64,000 bases of DNA from Pseudoscardovia suis (lineage in GTDB: Bacteria > Actinomycetota > Actinomycetes > Actinomycetales > Bifidobacteriaceae), in the NCBI RefSeq assembly GCF_002797875.1, contig NZ_PGFC01000004.1, positions 124,001-188,000 on the forward strand. The letters run 5' to 3'. Positions 8,364 through 17,138 of this stretch are shown piece after piece. Every line of letters begins with the position of its first letter. The first letter of the stretch is position 1. A program made the position numbers and the translations under genes. The notes below the pieces were generated by a model. The model was not told the DNA's origin. It made no database searches and worked only from the letters and a program-made list of their open reading frames with translations.

Positions 8364-9557
8364 ATGATGAATCCACAGACAACGCCGGTAACGAAACCTC
8401 CCGTCGCCGCAAGCGGTGCGTCCGCAGGCGCAGCGCCATCAGCGGTGATTTCACGCGATCCGGCTGTGGAACGACGTGAATCCGGGCTTACGATCAACAG
8501 GGCGCGCAAGACGTTCATCTCCGCGGAAGGCAAGCAAGTCAAGGCGATAGACGATGTGAGCCTTGCAATCAATTCGGGTGAATTCTTCATCATGCTTGGC
8601 CCCTCCGGTTGCGGCAAGACGACATTGCTCCGGTCAATCGGCGGCATGGAGACGCTGGACGCCGGGGAGATTTACATCGGCAACCAGCGCATAGACCAGT
8701 TGCCGCCGTATGAAAGACCTGTCAACACGGTGTTCCAAAGCTACGCGCTGTTTCCCCATATGAGCGTGGCGGACAACGTGGCGTTCGGATTGGAGATGGA
8801 AAAGAAGCCCAAGTCCGAAATCCGTTCGACGGTGGCGGACATGCTCGACCTCGTGCACTTGGCTGACATGGGTGCGCGCCGCCCCAGCCAGCTTTCCGGC
8901 GGCCAGCAGCAGCGCGTGGCGTTGGCGCGTGCCTTGGCAAAGAAGCCCAAGGTGCTGCTGCTTGACGAATCGCTGTCGGCGTTGGATTTCAAGCTGCGCC
9001 GTCAGATGCAGACCGAATTGAAGCGCATCCAGCGCGAAACCGGCATCACGTTCATCTTCGTCACCCACGACCAGGAAGAAGCGCTGTCCATGGGGGACCG
9101 CATCGCCGTGTTCCACAACGGACGCCCCGAACAAGTCGGCACTCCCGAAGAAATCTACGACAAGCCGGTAGATCGATTTGTCGCTGATTTCATCGGTGAC
9201 ATCAACTTCCTCTCGGCTACGAAAACCGGCCCCAACGAGGTTTCCATCGCCGGGCAGCGTTTCAACGCCGACAGCAGCGTGCTCAGCCATGCGGTGGGCG
9301 AGGACCTTACGGCCGCCATCCGTCCCGAACGCATCGACGTGGTGCCGCAGGGCTCCCCGGTGGCCGCCGGCCGCCCCACACTGACCGGCACGGTGACCGA
9401 TGCGATGTTCATGGGTTTTGACACGCGTGTTCACATCACTTTGGAGGACGGGCAGACGGTCATGACCCGTGTGGCGCCGCCGTTCGACGCCGAGCTCATC
9501 AAACCCGCCTCCCGCGTGCAGCTCGTGATCGATGGCCTCGTGAGGGTGGTGGAATGA
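8364..9557 (+). CDS. potA: Spermidine/putrescine-type ABC importer ATP-binding protein
   Basis: 397 residues from the ATG at 8364 (8367 also possible). Walker A GPSGCGKT near residue 80, Q-loop in VFQSYALFPHMSV, signature LSGGQQQRVALARAL, Walker B VLLLDES and the switch THDQEEALSMGDR are all present. The C-terminal TOBE-like regulatory region (about 300-397) has AIRPERIDVVPQG. It is the first gene of a four-gene operon and overlaps potB by 4 bp (ATGA). It energises import of a polyamine or related cation. A 45-residue Ala/Pro-rich N-terminal extension precedes the ATPase domain. Confidence 0.9.
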   Translation: MMNPQTTPVTKPPVAASGASAGAAPSAVISRDPAVERRESGLTINRARKTFISAEGKQVKAIDDVSLAINSGEFFIMLGPSGCGKTTLLRSIGGMETLDAGEIYIGNQRIDQLPPYERPVNTVFQSYALFPHMSVADNVAFGLEMEKKPKSEIRSTVADMLDLVHLADMGARRPSQLSGGQQQRVALARALAKKPKVLLLDESLSALDFKLRRQMQTELKRIQRETGITFIFVTHDQEEALSMGDRIAVFHNGRPEQVGTPEEIYDKPVDRFVADFIGDINFLSATKTGPNEVSIAGQRFNADSSVLSHAVGEDLTAAIRPERIDVVPQGSPVAAGRPTLTGTVTDAMFMGFDTRVHITLEDGQTVMTRVAPPFDAELIKPASRVQLVIDGLVRVVE

Positions 9558-10690
9558 TGAGTGACAGCAAGCCTCCTACCATGGCAATCGATGGGCGTGA
9601 TAATTCCGACAATGTCATCAACTCCGCCAGCGGCACGGATTCCGCTGCCGTTATGACCGCTGCGGCCGCTGCGACATCCGGGCTGTCAAGGTCCCAGAAG
9701 TTGCAGAATCCACAGGAATCGCAGGAATCACGGGAATCGCAGAAGTCGCAGAAACCGCAGAAACCGCCGTGGTACAAGCGCATGTTTGGGGCGGATCGCA
9801 AGGTCAAGCCAGGCATGCTCCACCGCATCTGGGCGCTGCCATCCATCGTCCTGGGGCTGATGTTCACCCTCGGTCCGGTGTGCGTCATCGTGGCATTTTC
9901 GTTCATGAGCCGTCCGGACGTGGGCGGCGGCGTGAAATATCAATTCAGCCTTGACGGCTACAAGAAACTGCTGTTCCGTGAGGATTTCTTCGGCAACAGT
10001 TACTTTGACGGCCGTTATCTGCAAGTGTTCTGGACGTCCCTGTGGATGGCGCTGGTGACCACAGCCGTGTGCGTGGCGCTGGCGTTTCCCATCGCGTTGT
10101 GGATTTCGATGCGCAGCGCCAAAGCCCAGCGCATACTCGTGATGCTCGTCACGATTCCGTTCTGGACCAACCTCATCGTGCGTACGTATGCGTGGATGCT
10201 CATCCTCAACGACAATGGTCCGATTAACCAGTTCACGCAACGGCTGGGCATGGGCGCTCACGAGCTGCTATACACTCCGGTGGCGTCGCTCATCGGTCTT
10301 ATCTACACGTTCTTGCCATTCGCTGTGTTGCCTATGTATTCCGCATTGGCAGGATTTGACTTCCGCCTTGTTGAGGCTGCCTATGACTTGGGTGCCACGC
10401 GGGGCGTGGTGATGCGCCGCATCATCCTTCGCGCCGCGCGTCCCGGCATCGCCAGCGGCATTGCGCTGTGCCTCATCCCCGCTTTCGGCGCATACGTGCA
10501 GCCCGTGCTGCTGGGCGGAGGCCGCGTGCTCATGGTGGGCAACCTCATCTCCTCGCAATTCTCGGAGGCGCGCAACTGGCCGTTCGGCTCGGCCATCTCC
10601 ACCGTCATCCTCGTCATTACGCTGCTCGCTGCGCTCATCGCCAGCGCCGTCGGCAACCGTTCGGCACGAAAGGCAGGAATCGCATCATGA
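9554..10690 (+). CDS. potB: Polyamine-type ABC importer permease (PotB-like)
   Basis: 378 residues; overlaps potA by ATGA. About six membrane segments start near residue 98 (WALPSIVLGLMFTLGPVCVI). The coupling motif EAAYDLGATRGVVMRRIILR is typical of PotB-type permeases. The first 90 residues are an atypical hydrophilic tail with a tandem QESQESRESQKSQKPQK run encoded by an imperfect CA(G/A)GAATCG-type repeat. It forms the transmembrane pore with PotC. Confidence 0.9.
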   Translation: MMSDSKPPTMAIDGRDNSDNVINSASGTDSAAVMTAAAAATSGLSRSQKLQNPQESQESRESQKSQKPQKPPWYKRMFGADRKVKPGMLHRIWALPSIVLGLMFTLGPVCVIVAFSFMSRPDVGGGVKYQFSLDGYKKLLFREDFFGNSYFDGRYLQVFWTSLWMALVTTAVCVALAFPIALWISMRSAKAQRILVMLVTIPFWTNLIVRTYAWMLILNDNGPINQFTQRLGMGAHELLYTPVASLIGLIYTFLPFAVLPMYSALAGFDFRLVEAAYDLGATRGVVMRRIILRAARPGIASGIALCLIPAFGAYVQPVLLGGGRVLMVGNLISSQFSEARNWPFGSAISTVILVITLLAALIASAVGNRSARKAGIAS

Positions 10691-11769
10691 CGCACGACAA
10701 TCGCACACAAGGCAATCGCACACGCAGCAATCGCATGCAAGGCAACGAACCCATGGCGGCATCCGCGGCGGAACTTGCGGAGGCAGCCGCGGCAACATCC
10801 ACGGCAGCTGTCGGTTCGCCAGCCGAATCCGCACAATCGCAACCCAGCTCCGTCAATGCGGAATACGCCGACCTTGTGGTGCGGGCGGCGGCAGGCGGCA
10901 ACGGCGGAATAGTGGTTCCGGACTGGCTTGAAAGCAAGCAGCCCGACAAACCGCTCACCACACGCCGCGCAGGCCGTGCGAAAAACGACCTCAAGCGCTT
11001 CCCGTTCATAGGATTCATCTCCATTCTGGTCCTTGCATTTCTCTACATCCCCATGGCCATCGTCGTCGGCTATTCGTTCAATGGCGGGCGCCAGGCGTTG
11101 CTGTGGCAAGGATTCTCGGTACGTTGGTATGGCGAAGTCTTCCATGACCCGGCCATCATCGCCGCCACGCGCACATCACTCGTCGTGGCGCTCGCGGCAA
11201 CCGTGCTTTCCACGCTGCTCGCGCTGGGCTATGTGCTCGCCATCGACCATATGTCGCGTCTGGGGTCGCGTCTCGCCTCCGGCCTCATCAACGCCTCGAT
11301 GATGATCCCGGAAATCGTGCTGGGCGTGGCGACCATGGCATTCATCCGCATGATCGGCATGGCGCCGGGCTATCTGCCACTGATCTTGGCGCACACCACG
11401 TTCTGCATTCCGTTTGTGGAAATGCCGATTCGCGCACGGTTGCAGACGCTTGACCGCAGCTGCTTCGAAGCCGCGCAGGATCTGGGCGCATCGCAGTTCA
11501 CCACCGTGCGTCGCATTACCATGCCGTTGCTTACGCCCGGCATCATTTCGGGCGCGCTCATGGGATTCGTTGTGTCGATGGACGATTACATGATTTCGAA
11601 CTTCCTCACGACAGCAGGCACCACCACGCTGCCCATCTACATCTTCTCGTTGATTCGCAAGGGCGTGAACCCCAGCATCAATGTCATCGCCACGCTGCTG
11701 CTCCTGTTGGCGGTGGTCGTGACCGTCGTCTCATCCGTGCTGACTGGCCGCAAGGGCAGCAAGCGGTAG
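10687..11769 (+). CDS. potC: Polyamine-type ABC importer permease (PotC-like)
   Basis: 360 residues; start at 10687 overlaps the potB stop (ATGA), indicating translational coupling. About six membrane segments begin near residue 107. The EAAQDLGASQFTTVRRITMPL coupling loop and SMDDYMISNFL block are characteristic of PotC. As in potB, the N-terminal 100 residues are a low-complexity extension (NRTQGNRTRSNRMQGN, then Ala-rich). It partners PotB and PotA. Confidence 0.9.
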   Translation: MTHDNRTQGNRTRSNRMQGNEPMAASAAELAEAAAATSTAAVGSPAESAQSQPSSVNAEYADLVVRAAAGGNGGIVVPDWLESKQPDKPLTTRRAGRAKNDLKRFPFIGFISILVLAFLYIPMAIVVGYSFNGGRQALLWQGFSVRWYGEVFHDPAIIAATRTSLVVALAATVLSTLLALGYVLAIDHMSRLGSRLASGLINASMMIPEIVLGVATMAFIRMIGMAPGYLPLILAHTTFCIPFVEMPIRARLQTLDRSCFEAAQDLGASQFTTVRRITMPLLTPGIISGALMGFVVSMDDYMISNFLTTAGTTTLPIYIFSLIRKGVNPSINVIATLLLLLAVVVTVVSSVLTGRKGSKR

Positions 11770-11874
11770 GCGGCGGGCGATACGGCGAGGTTTGGCGCGG
11801 TCGGCGCGGTCTGCTTGGCTCCTCGCCCGACGCCATCGTTTCGCAATGCAGCATTCGCTAGGAGGAATATCACC

Positions 11875-13239
11875 ATGTCACAGCACAGCACACACGCATC
11901 CCGGGAGTCTTACGAGTCTCAGAGGTTTCAGGGATTGCAGGGGCTTCAGGGATTGCAGGGGCGTCAGAATACTTTGGTCGCTTCGGATACTTCAATCGCT
12001 TCGGATACTATGAAATCGCTTCAATCATCGGTATCAGCGTCGGCGTCGGCAACGGCAACCGCATCGGCAACAGCGACGCCGCCGGTGAAGAACGCGCCGC
12101 GGCATTCGCTTCGGTCGGCATTCGCTTCACTGCTTCGTCCCCTCGCAGCAGCGGCAAGTGTTGTCGCGCTCGCCCTGTCATGCTCAGCGTGCTCGGGCGG
12201 TGTGAGCGATGTCGCCGCCGCCGGCAACACCACCGCCGGACTCGGCCCCTATGTCGAGGCGACAAGCGGCGAGCTGCACATCTACACGTGGGCGGGCTAC
12301 ATGCCCGATGATGTGATCGATGCCTTTGAGCAAAGCACAGGCATCACCGTCACCGTCGATACGTTCGACAGCAACGAGGCTCTGGAGGCCAAGCTGCAAT
12401 CGACGGGCGGGGCGGGCTACGACATCGTGATGCCGTCGGATTACATGGTCGAGCAGCTTGCACAAGAGGGTCTGCTCATGCAATTCGACGCAACCAGCCT
12501 GCCCAACTACAACAACATAAAAGAGGAATTCCGCAAACCGTACTACGATCCGCAGAACCTGTATTCCATCCCCTACATCGTCAGCTACACGGGCATCGTC
12601 TACGACTCAGCATCCATTCCCGCCGCGGATGCGCCCACGTCTTGGGCGGATTTCTTCCATCCCAAGGCAAGCTGGGGCAAGCTGCAGGTGCTCAATGACC
12701 AGATTGAGACGGTGAACGCCGCACTGCGTGCCACTGGCAGCGATCAGTGCCCTACGGATCCCCGGGATTACCAGAATGCCTCCGATTTGCTCGAAAGCTT
12801 CAAACCCAGCGTGGGCGTGCTGAGTTCCGAAGGCGTGGCGGACCGCCTGGCTTCGGGCGAGCAGAAAGTGGGAATGGCGTGGAGTTACGACGCTTATCAG
12901 GCGATCTCTGCGAACCCTGACCTGAGGTTTGTGTTCCCCACAGATGGGGCGAACATGTTCGTTGACAATGCGGCGATCGCCAGCGGTGCGCAAAACATCG
13001 ACCAGGCAAAGACATTCCTCAACTGGATGCTCGATCCCGCCAACAAGACGGCCGTGGAGCAGAACGCTGGCGCTGGCAGCGTGCTCATCGGTGGCGACGA
13101 TCTGTTGCCCGATGACATGCGGTCCGTGAATGTGGTTGTGCCCAGCGACGAGGAGCTCTCTCACGCCATCATGGAGAAGCACTGCTCCAACAAACTCAAC
13201 GACAACTACACGCAGATGTTCGAGGACTTCCGCAGCTAG
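11875..13239 (+). CDS. potD: Polyamine-type ABC importer substrate-binding protein (PotD-like)
   Basis: 454 residues; GGAGGAATATCACC precedes the ATG at 11875. A hydrophobic segment ending LALSCSACSGG (about 96-110) suggests a lipid-anchored secreted protein. The mature part begins with SGELHIYTWAGYMPDDV and contains GYDIVMPSDYMVEQL, IPYIVSYTGIVY and GMAWSYDAYQAI, hallmarks of PotD/PotF periplasmic-type binders. About 90 residues precede the hydrophobic segment, with repeats such as GLQGLQGLQG and SASATATASATAT; an internal ATG at residue 46 or later could be the true start. The preferred polyamine cannot be told by eye. Confidence 0.88.
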   Translation: MSQHSTHASRESYESQRFQGLQGLQGLQGRQNTLVASDTSIASDTMKSLQSSVSASASATATASATATPPVKNAPRHSLRSAFASLLRPLAAAASVVALALSCSACSGGVSDVAAAGNTTAGLGPYVEATSGELHIYTWAGYMPDDVIDAFEQSTGITVTVDTFDSNEALEAKLQSTGGAGYDIVMPSDYMVEQLAQEGLLMQFDATSLPNYNNIKEEFRKPYYDPQNLYSIPYIVSYTGIVYDSASIPAADAPTSWADFFHPKASWGKLQVLNDQIETVNAALRATGSDQCPTDPRDYQNASDLLESFKPSVGVLSSEGVADRLASGEQKVGMAWSYDAYQAISANPDLRFVFPTDGANMFVDNAAIASGAQNIDQAKTFLNWMLDPANKTAVEQNAGAGSVLIGGDDLLPDDMRSVNVVVPSDEELSHAIMEKHCSNKLNDNYTQMFEDFRS

Positions 13240-13299
13240 TCGCAGCGGGGTGCGGCGGGGTGCTGGGTGAGTGGTGGCGGTGAGCGGCGAGCCGCCCGA

Positions 13300-14530
13300 A
13301 ATCCCAATCTTGGCCGACTATGTGTGAGTGGCTGCTTGCACATTGCGTGCGGTTGGGGTGTGTTGTGGGGCGGACTGGTTGAGGTTCCCGCTATCGGCCG
13401 GTTATGTGTGAGTGGTGGCTTGCACATTGCGGGGTTGGTGGGGTGTCTGGCTGGTTGGTGGGGTGTGTGAGTGGCTGTTTTCTGCGGTTGTTGTGGTTTG
13501 GGAGTGTCCGCTACCCGGTTATGTGTGAGTGGTGGCTGGCACATTGCGGGGTTGGTGGGATGGCGGTCTGGTGGTGATGTTGTGGGAGTGGCTGTTTTCT
13601 GCGGTTGTTGTGGTTTGGGAGTACCCGCTGTCTGGTTATGTGCGAGCGGTGGCTGGCACATTTTGTGCGGCTGGGGTGGGTTGTGGGGCGGATTGGTCGA
13701 GGCTCCCGCTATCGGCCGACTATGTGTGAGTGGCGGCTGGCACATTGCGGGGTTGGCGGGGTGTCTGGTCGGTTGGTGGGTCGTGGGAATGGCTGTTTTC
13801 TGCGGTTGTTGTGGTTTGGGAGTGTCCGCTACCAGGTTATGTGTGAGTGGTGGCTTGCGCATTGCGTGCGGCTGGGGTGGGTTGTGGGGCGGACTGGTTG
13901 AGGCTCCCGCTATCGGCCGGCTATGTGCGAGTGGCGGCTGGCACATTGCGGGGTTGGCGGGGTGTCTGGCTGGTTGTGGGGTTGTGTGAGTGGCTGTTTT
14001 CTGCGGTTGTTTTGGTTTGGGAGTGTTGGTTGCCTGGTTATGTGTGAGTGGCTGATTGCACATTGTGTGCGGCTGGGGTGGGTTGTGGGGCGGACTGGTT
14101 GAGGCTCCCGCTATTGGCCGGTTATGTGTGGGTGGCTGCTTGCACATTTCGATCCGGTGGCGGTTTTGCCGGTTATGTGTGGGTGGCTGCTTGCACATTT
14201 CGATCCGGTGGCGGTTTTGCCGGTTATGTGTGAGTGGTGGCTTGCACATTGCGTGCGGCTGGGGTGGGTTGTGGGGCGGACTGGTTGAGGCTCCCGTTAT
14301 TGGCCGGTTATGTGTGAGTGGTGGCTTGCACATAGTGGGGGTGGTGGTGTGTCTGGTTGGTTGCAGGGTATGGGGTGGCTGTCTTCCGGGGCTGTTGTGT
14401 TTTGGAGTGTCCGCTAGCCGGCTATGTGTGAGTGGTGGCTGTCGCATTGCGGTGCGGGTGGTGGTTTTGCCGGTTTTGTGCGAGTGGCTGCTGGCACTTT
14501 GTGTGTGGCTGGTGTGGGTTGTGGTGTGGG
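13300..14530. repeat. Tandem repeat array of TATGTG(T/C)GAGTGG units, 51/84/117 bp
   Basis: The gene-free interval 13240-14711 is dominated by about 14 copies of a unit beginning TATGTGTGAGTGG and continuing GCACATTGCG, many of whose ends pair (ATGTGC...GCACAT, often G-T substituted). Unit lengths are about 51, 84 or 117 bp, differing by 33 bp. Filler blocks are also shared (GGTTGTGGGGCGGACTGG, CTGTTTTCTGCGGTTGTTGT). Because lengths are multiples of three, a minus-strand frame stays open from 14615 to 13236 with a repeated MCxPPLTHN motif, but it lacks a ribosome site and is probably not a gene. Confidence 0.85.
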
Positions 14531-14620
14531 TTGTGGGGCGGACTGGTCGAGGCCCCGCATCAATACCCCTGTATCTGCCATCTTTATTGATTCCACTGAA
14601 AATATCGTCGGGCAATTCGA

Positions 14621-14640
14621 AACAGATGGTTAAATCTGTT
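14621..14640. promoter_or_regulatory. Inverted repeat upstream of the aminotransferase
   Basis: AACAGAT (14621-14627) and ATCTGTT (14634-14640) form a 7-bp inverted repeat with a 6-base spacer in the AT-rich DNA between the repeat array and the aminotransferase. It is a candidate operator. Confidence 0.4.
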
Positions 14641-14711
14641 AATAGCTACGAAATACGATGATGATTATCTACTATCAACAACGAAAACGAAATCAAGGGA
14701 AGGTGCATATC

Positions 14712-16085
14712 ATGCCAAGGGTAATCGATCCGGTCAAGGTCAAGGAACTCACCGCTCGCGAAGGAGCCAAGCTCGACGCAAGGCTTGGCAAGTCGCGCGA
14801 GATGTACGGCAAGGCGCGCGAACACTTGTGTAACGGTGTGGCATCCAGCTACCAGCTGCGCGATCCGTGGCCGATTTACGTTGACCACGGCCAGGGCGCC
14901 AAGCTGTGGGACGTGGATGGTAACGAGTATTACGATTTCCACAACGGTTTTGGCGCAATGGTGCAAGGCCATGGCAATCCGATCATCGGCGAGGCGATTG
15001 CAGAGCGCTTCCCCAAGGGCACGCATTTCGCACTGCCCGATGAAGACGACTTCGTGGTCGCTGATGAGCTCACCCAGCGTTTCGGCCTTCCCAAGTGGCG
15101 TTTCACGAACTCCGGTTCCGAAGCCACGATGGACGCGATCCGCATCGCCCGTGCTTACACGCATCGCGACCACATCATGAAGATCTTCGGCTCCTACCAC
15201 GGTCATCACGACGCTGTGATGGTTTCCATCGTGGGCGATTATGAAAACATCGGCGACAAGAACCACTTGAAGAAAATCCCGTATGGCGCGGGCATCCCCA
15301 AGTCCCTCGTGCCGCTGACCGTGCCGGTTCCGTTCAATGATGCCGACGCGCTCGAAGCCCGAATCCGCGAGATGGAAACCGATGACGAGGCGCCCGCCTG
15401 CCTCATCATGGAAGCCTGCCTGATGAACATGTCCATCGTGCCGCCTGAGCCAGGCTACCTTGAGAAGGTGCGCGAAATCACGAAGCGCCACGGCATCGTG
15501 CTCATCTTCGACGAGGTCAAAACCGGCCTCACCATCGGCCCCGGTGGCGCGACGAAGCTGTTTGGCGTGACTCCCGACATGGTGACGATGGCCAAGGCGC
15601 TTTCGGGCGGCCTGCCGATGGGCGCCATTGGTGGCACCGACGAAGTGATGAGCGTCGTCGAGTCCGGCGAGGTCTACCAAGTGGGCACGTATTCCGGCAA
15701 CCCGCTGTGCGTGGCGGCAGCTCGCGCCAACCTTGAGAAAGTGCTCACCCCCGAGGCATACAAGCATTTCGATGAGCTCAACTCCTACCTGATGGAAGGC
15801 TGCACCGAGGTCGTGAAGAAATATGACTTCCCGGGCTATTCCATCGGTTTCGGTGCCAAGGGCTGCGTCACGTTCTCGCCGCACAAGATTGTGGACTACG
15901 TCACGTTCAAGCAGGGGCAGCGCACCGACGTCAACCAGTTGTGCTGGCTGTATGCGATGAACAACGGTGTGTTCATGACCCCGGGCCGCGAGGAGGAATG
16001 GACACTGTCGGTCGCTCACGACAAGGCGGCCTGCGATGCCTACATCGAGGCGTTCGCCCGCATGGCGCATGACGTGACGGAGTGA
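14712..16085 (+). CDS. Class III PLP aminotransferase (glutamate-1-semialdehyde aminomutase-like)
   Basis: 457 residues; start at 14712 follows AAGGGAAGGTGCATATC. The fold is shown by NGFGAMVQGHG, the NSGSEATMDAIRIAR cofactor pocket, SYHGHHDA, the cofactor Asp267 in FDEVKTGL and the Schiff-base Lys295 in MAKALSGGLPMG. It resembles HemL-type enzymes, but no other haem genes are nearby. Its location beyond a pot-type importer and a succinate-semialdehyde dehydrogenase suggests an amine or GABA transaminase producing the semialdehyde for that enzyme. This assignment is contextual; a true aminomutase role or another amino donor remains possible. Confidence 0.75.
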   Translation: MPRVIDPVKVKELTAREGAKLDARLGKSREMYGKAREHLCNGVASSYQLRDPWPIYVDHGQGAKLWDVDGNEYYDFHNGFGAMVQGHGNPIIGEAIAERFPKGTHFALPDEDDFVVADELTQRFGLPKWRFTNSGSEATMDAIRIARAYTHRDHIMKIFGSYHGHHDAVMVSIVGDYENIGDKNHLKKIPYGAGIPKSLVPLTVPVPFNDADALEARIREMETDDEAPACLIMEACLMNMSIVPPEPGYLEKVREITKRHGIVLIFDEVKTGLTIGPGGATKLFGVTPDMVTMAKALSGGLPMGAIGGTDEVMSVVESGEVYQVGTYSGNPLCVAAARANLEKVLTPEAYKHFDELNSYLMEGCTEVVKKYDFPGYSIGFGAKGCVTFSPHKIVDYVTFKQGQRTDVNQLCWLYAMNNGVFMTPGREEEWTLSVAHDKAACDAYIEAFARMAHDVTE

Positions 16086-16482
16086 CGCTGGTCTCATCCG
16101 AATCTGATAGGCGGATTCATGATGATGTGATTTCGTTGCAATTCGAGAGCATGTGAAGCGAAAGTCACAGAGTCAAGAAGCCAAAAAGATAAGGATTCCT
16201 GCGCGACGGTCCGTGAGATTATTCGGGCGACAGTCCGCGCAACGATCGGGAATCCGCATATGTCTGAGAACACGTGTCCCGAGGCTGCGAGTGCCGATTC
16301 AACGAATCGGTGGAATCGCAGCCCCGGGACTTCCAATTTCAATCCATGTTTCAGACATGTGACGGAATCGGGCGACGCCGTTTACGTTGAGAAAACCGCC
16401 GGGGGATTAACTGAAGAATCGGAGACCAACAACGGATCAGCCCGCTGGATTCGCGGGGCTGATGGAAGAAAGGCGGCTGGCG
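16086..16482. other. Intergenic region, no clear gene
   Basis: A perfect inverted repeat CCGATTC AAC GAATCGG lies at 16294-16310, and CAGCCCGC/GCGGGGCTG arms flank 16439-16463. A frame beginning MSENTCPEAASAD at 16260 overlaps the next gene in another frame and is not convincing. Nothing else is recognised. Confidence 0.4.
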
Positions 16483-16812
16483 ATGACGTATGCAATCGGA
16501 CCCGACATGTGGACTCCTCGCAACGATGCGGTGGCGTTGTCCCGCCGTTGGGGAGGCGCCGTTCAGACCGCTGCGTCCCACACGGCTGGCGCGGTGAATG
16601 GCTGTGCAGATTACATGGTCCGTGCTGGCGTTGCGCGTCATGGCATGCTGCTGGTGGGCGGCGACGATATGCCAGCGGTAGGTGAGGCAGCGATGCCCCG
16701 CATTTCCGGCGGCTTGGCGCTCGCGAGCGGCGAAGAAAAGAAAGGCCTTGGCGCGATGCTTGCCAGGGCGTTCGTTGCAATGAGGGATTTTCTCAACGCT
16801 CCGATGTGTTGA
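16483..16812 (+). CDS. Small hypothetical protein
   Basis: 109 residues starting MTYAIGPDMWTPRND; GAAAGGCGG lies upstream at a workable distance from the ATG at 16483 (an upstream in-frame ATG is at 16462). No domain is recognised. The composition is ordinary (Gly/Ala-rich centre, no signal peptide or membrane segment) and it is followed by a strong hairpin at 16856, which supports it being transcribed. It lies between the aminotransferase and the ABC exporter. It could be spurious. Confidence 0.45.
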   Translation: MTYAIGPDMWTPRNDAVALSRRWGGAVQTAASHTAGAVNGCADYMVRAGVARHGMLLVGGDDMPAVGEAAMPRISGGLALASGEEKKGLGAMLARAFVAMRDFLNAPMC

Positions 16813-16855
16813 TGCGCCTACACCTGATATCACTTGTGTATGCCGTGCCGTGCAG

Positions 16856-16908
16856 TGCAGTTCAGCCTGGAATCGATGCTGATTACAGGCTGAACTGCAT
16901 TTGTCTGT
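16856..16908 (+). terminator. Hairpin terminator
   Basis: TGCAGTTCAGCCTG (16856-16869) pairs perfectly with CAGGCTGAACTGCA (16886-16899), followed by TTTGTCTGT. This is a factor-independent-type terminator for the small gene upstream. Confidence 0.65.
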
Positions 16909-16956
16909 AATGTGGGCAATCACGTTGTCCGGTAGCCGATAGGTGTGTTATCTTTT

Positions 16957-16978
16957 CCAAGTCATGCGCATGACTTGG
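16957..16978. promoter_or_regulatory. Perfect 22-bp palindrome upstream of ABC exporter
   Basis: A perfect 22-bp palindrome made of CCAAGTCATGC and its exact reverse complement lies 160 bp upstream of the ABC ATPase. TTTTCCAA / TTGGAAAG words flank it (16953-16960, 16985-16992). It is a strong candidate operator for an unlinked repressor, since no regulator gene adjoins the operon. Confidence 0.5.
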
Positions 16979-17138
16979 TGATCGTTGGAAAGGCTACGGT
17001 CGCTGAAAGCAAGCCGGATGATTGTTGGAAAGAGCCGGGAATCATCTAGAACTACTAAAAAAGGATTACTGCATTGGCAGCATTGTTTCGTCTCATAGCG
17101 TGTGTGTTGGCGATGGCAGGGAAATACGGAGACCGCTC

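Noticed and set aside
14646-16097. Long minus-strand frame opposite the aminotransferase
   Set aside because: Antisense shadow with biased composition; the aminotransferase frame holds the catalytic residues.
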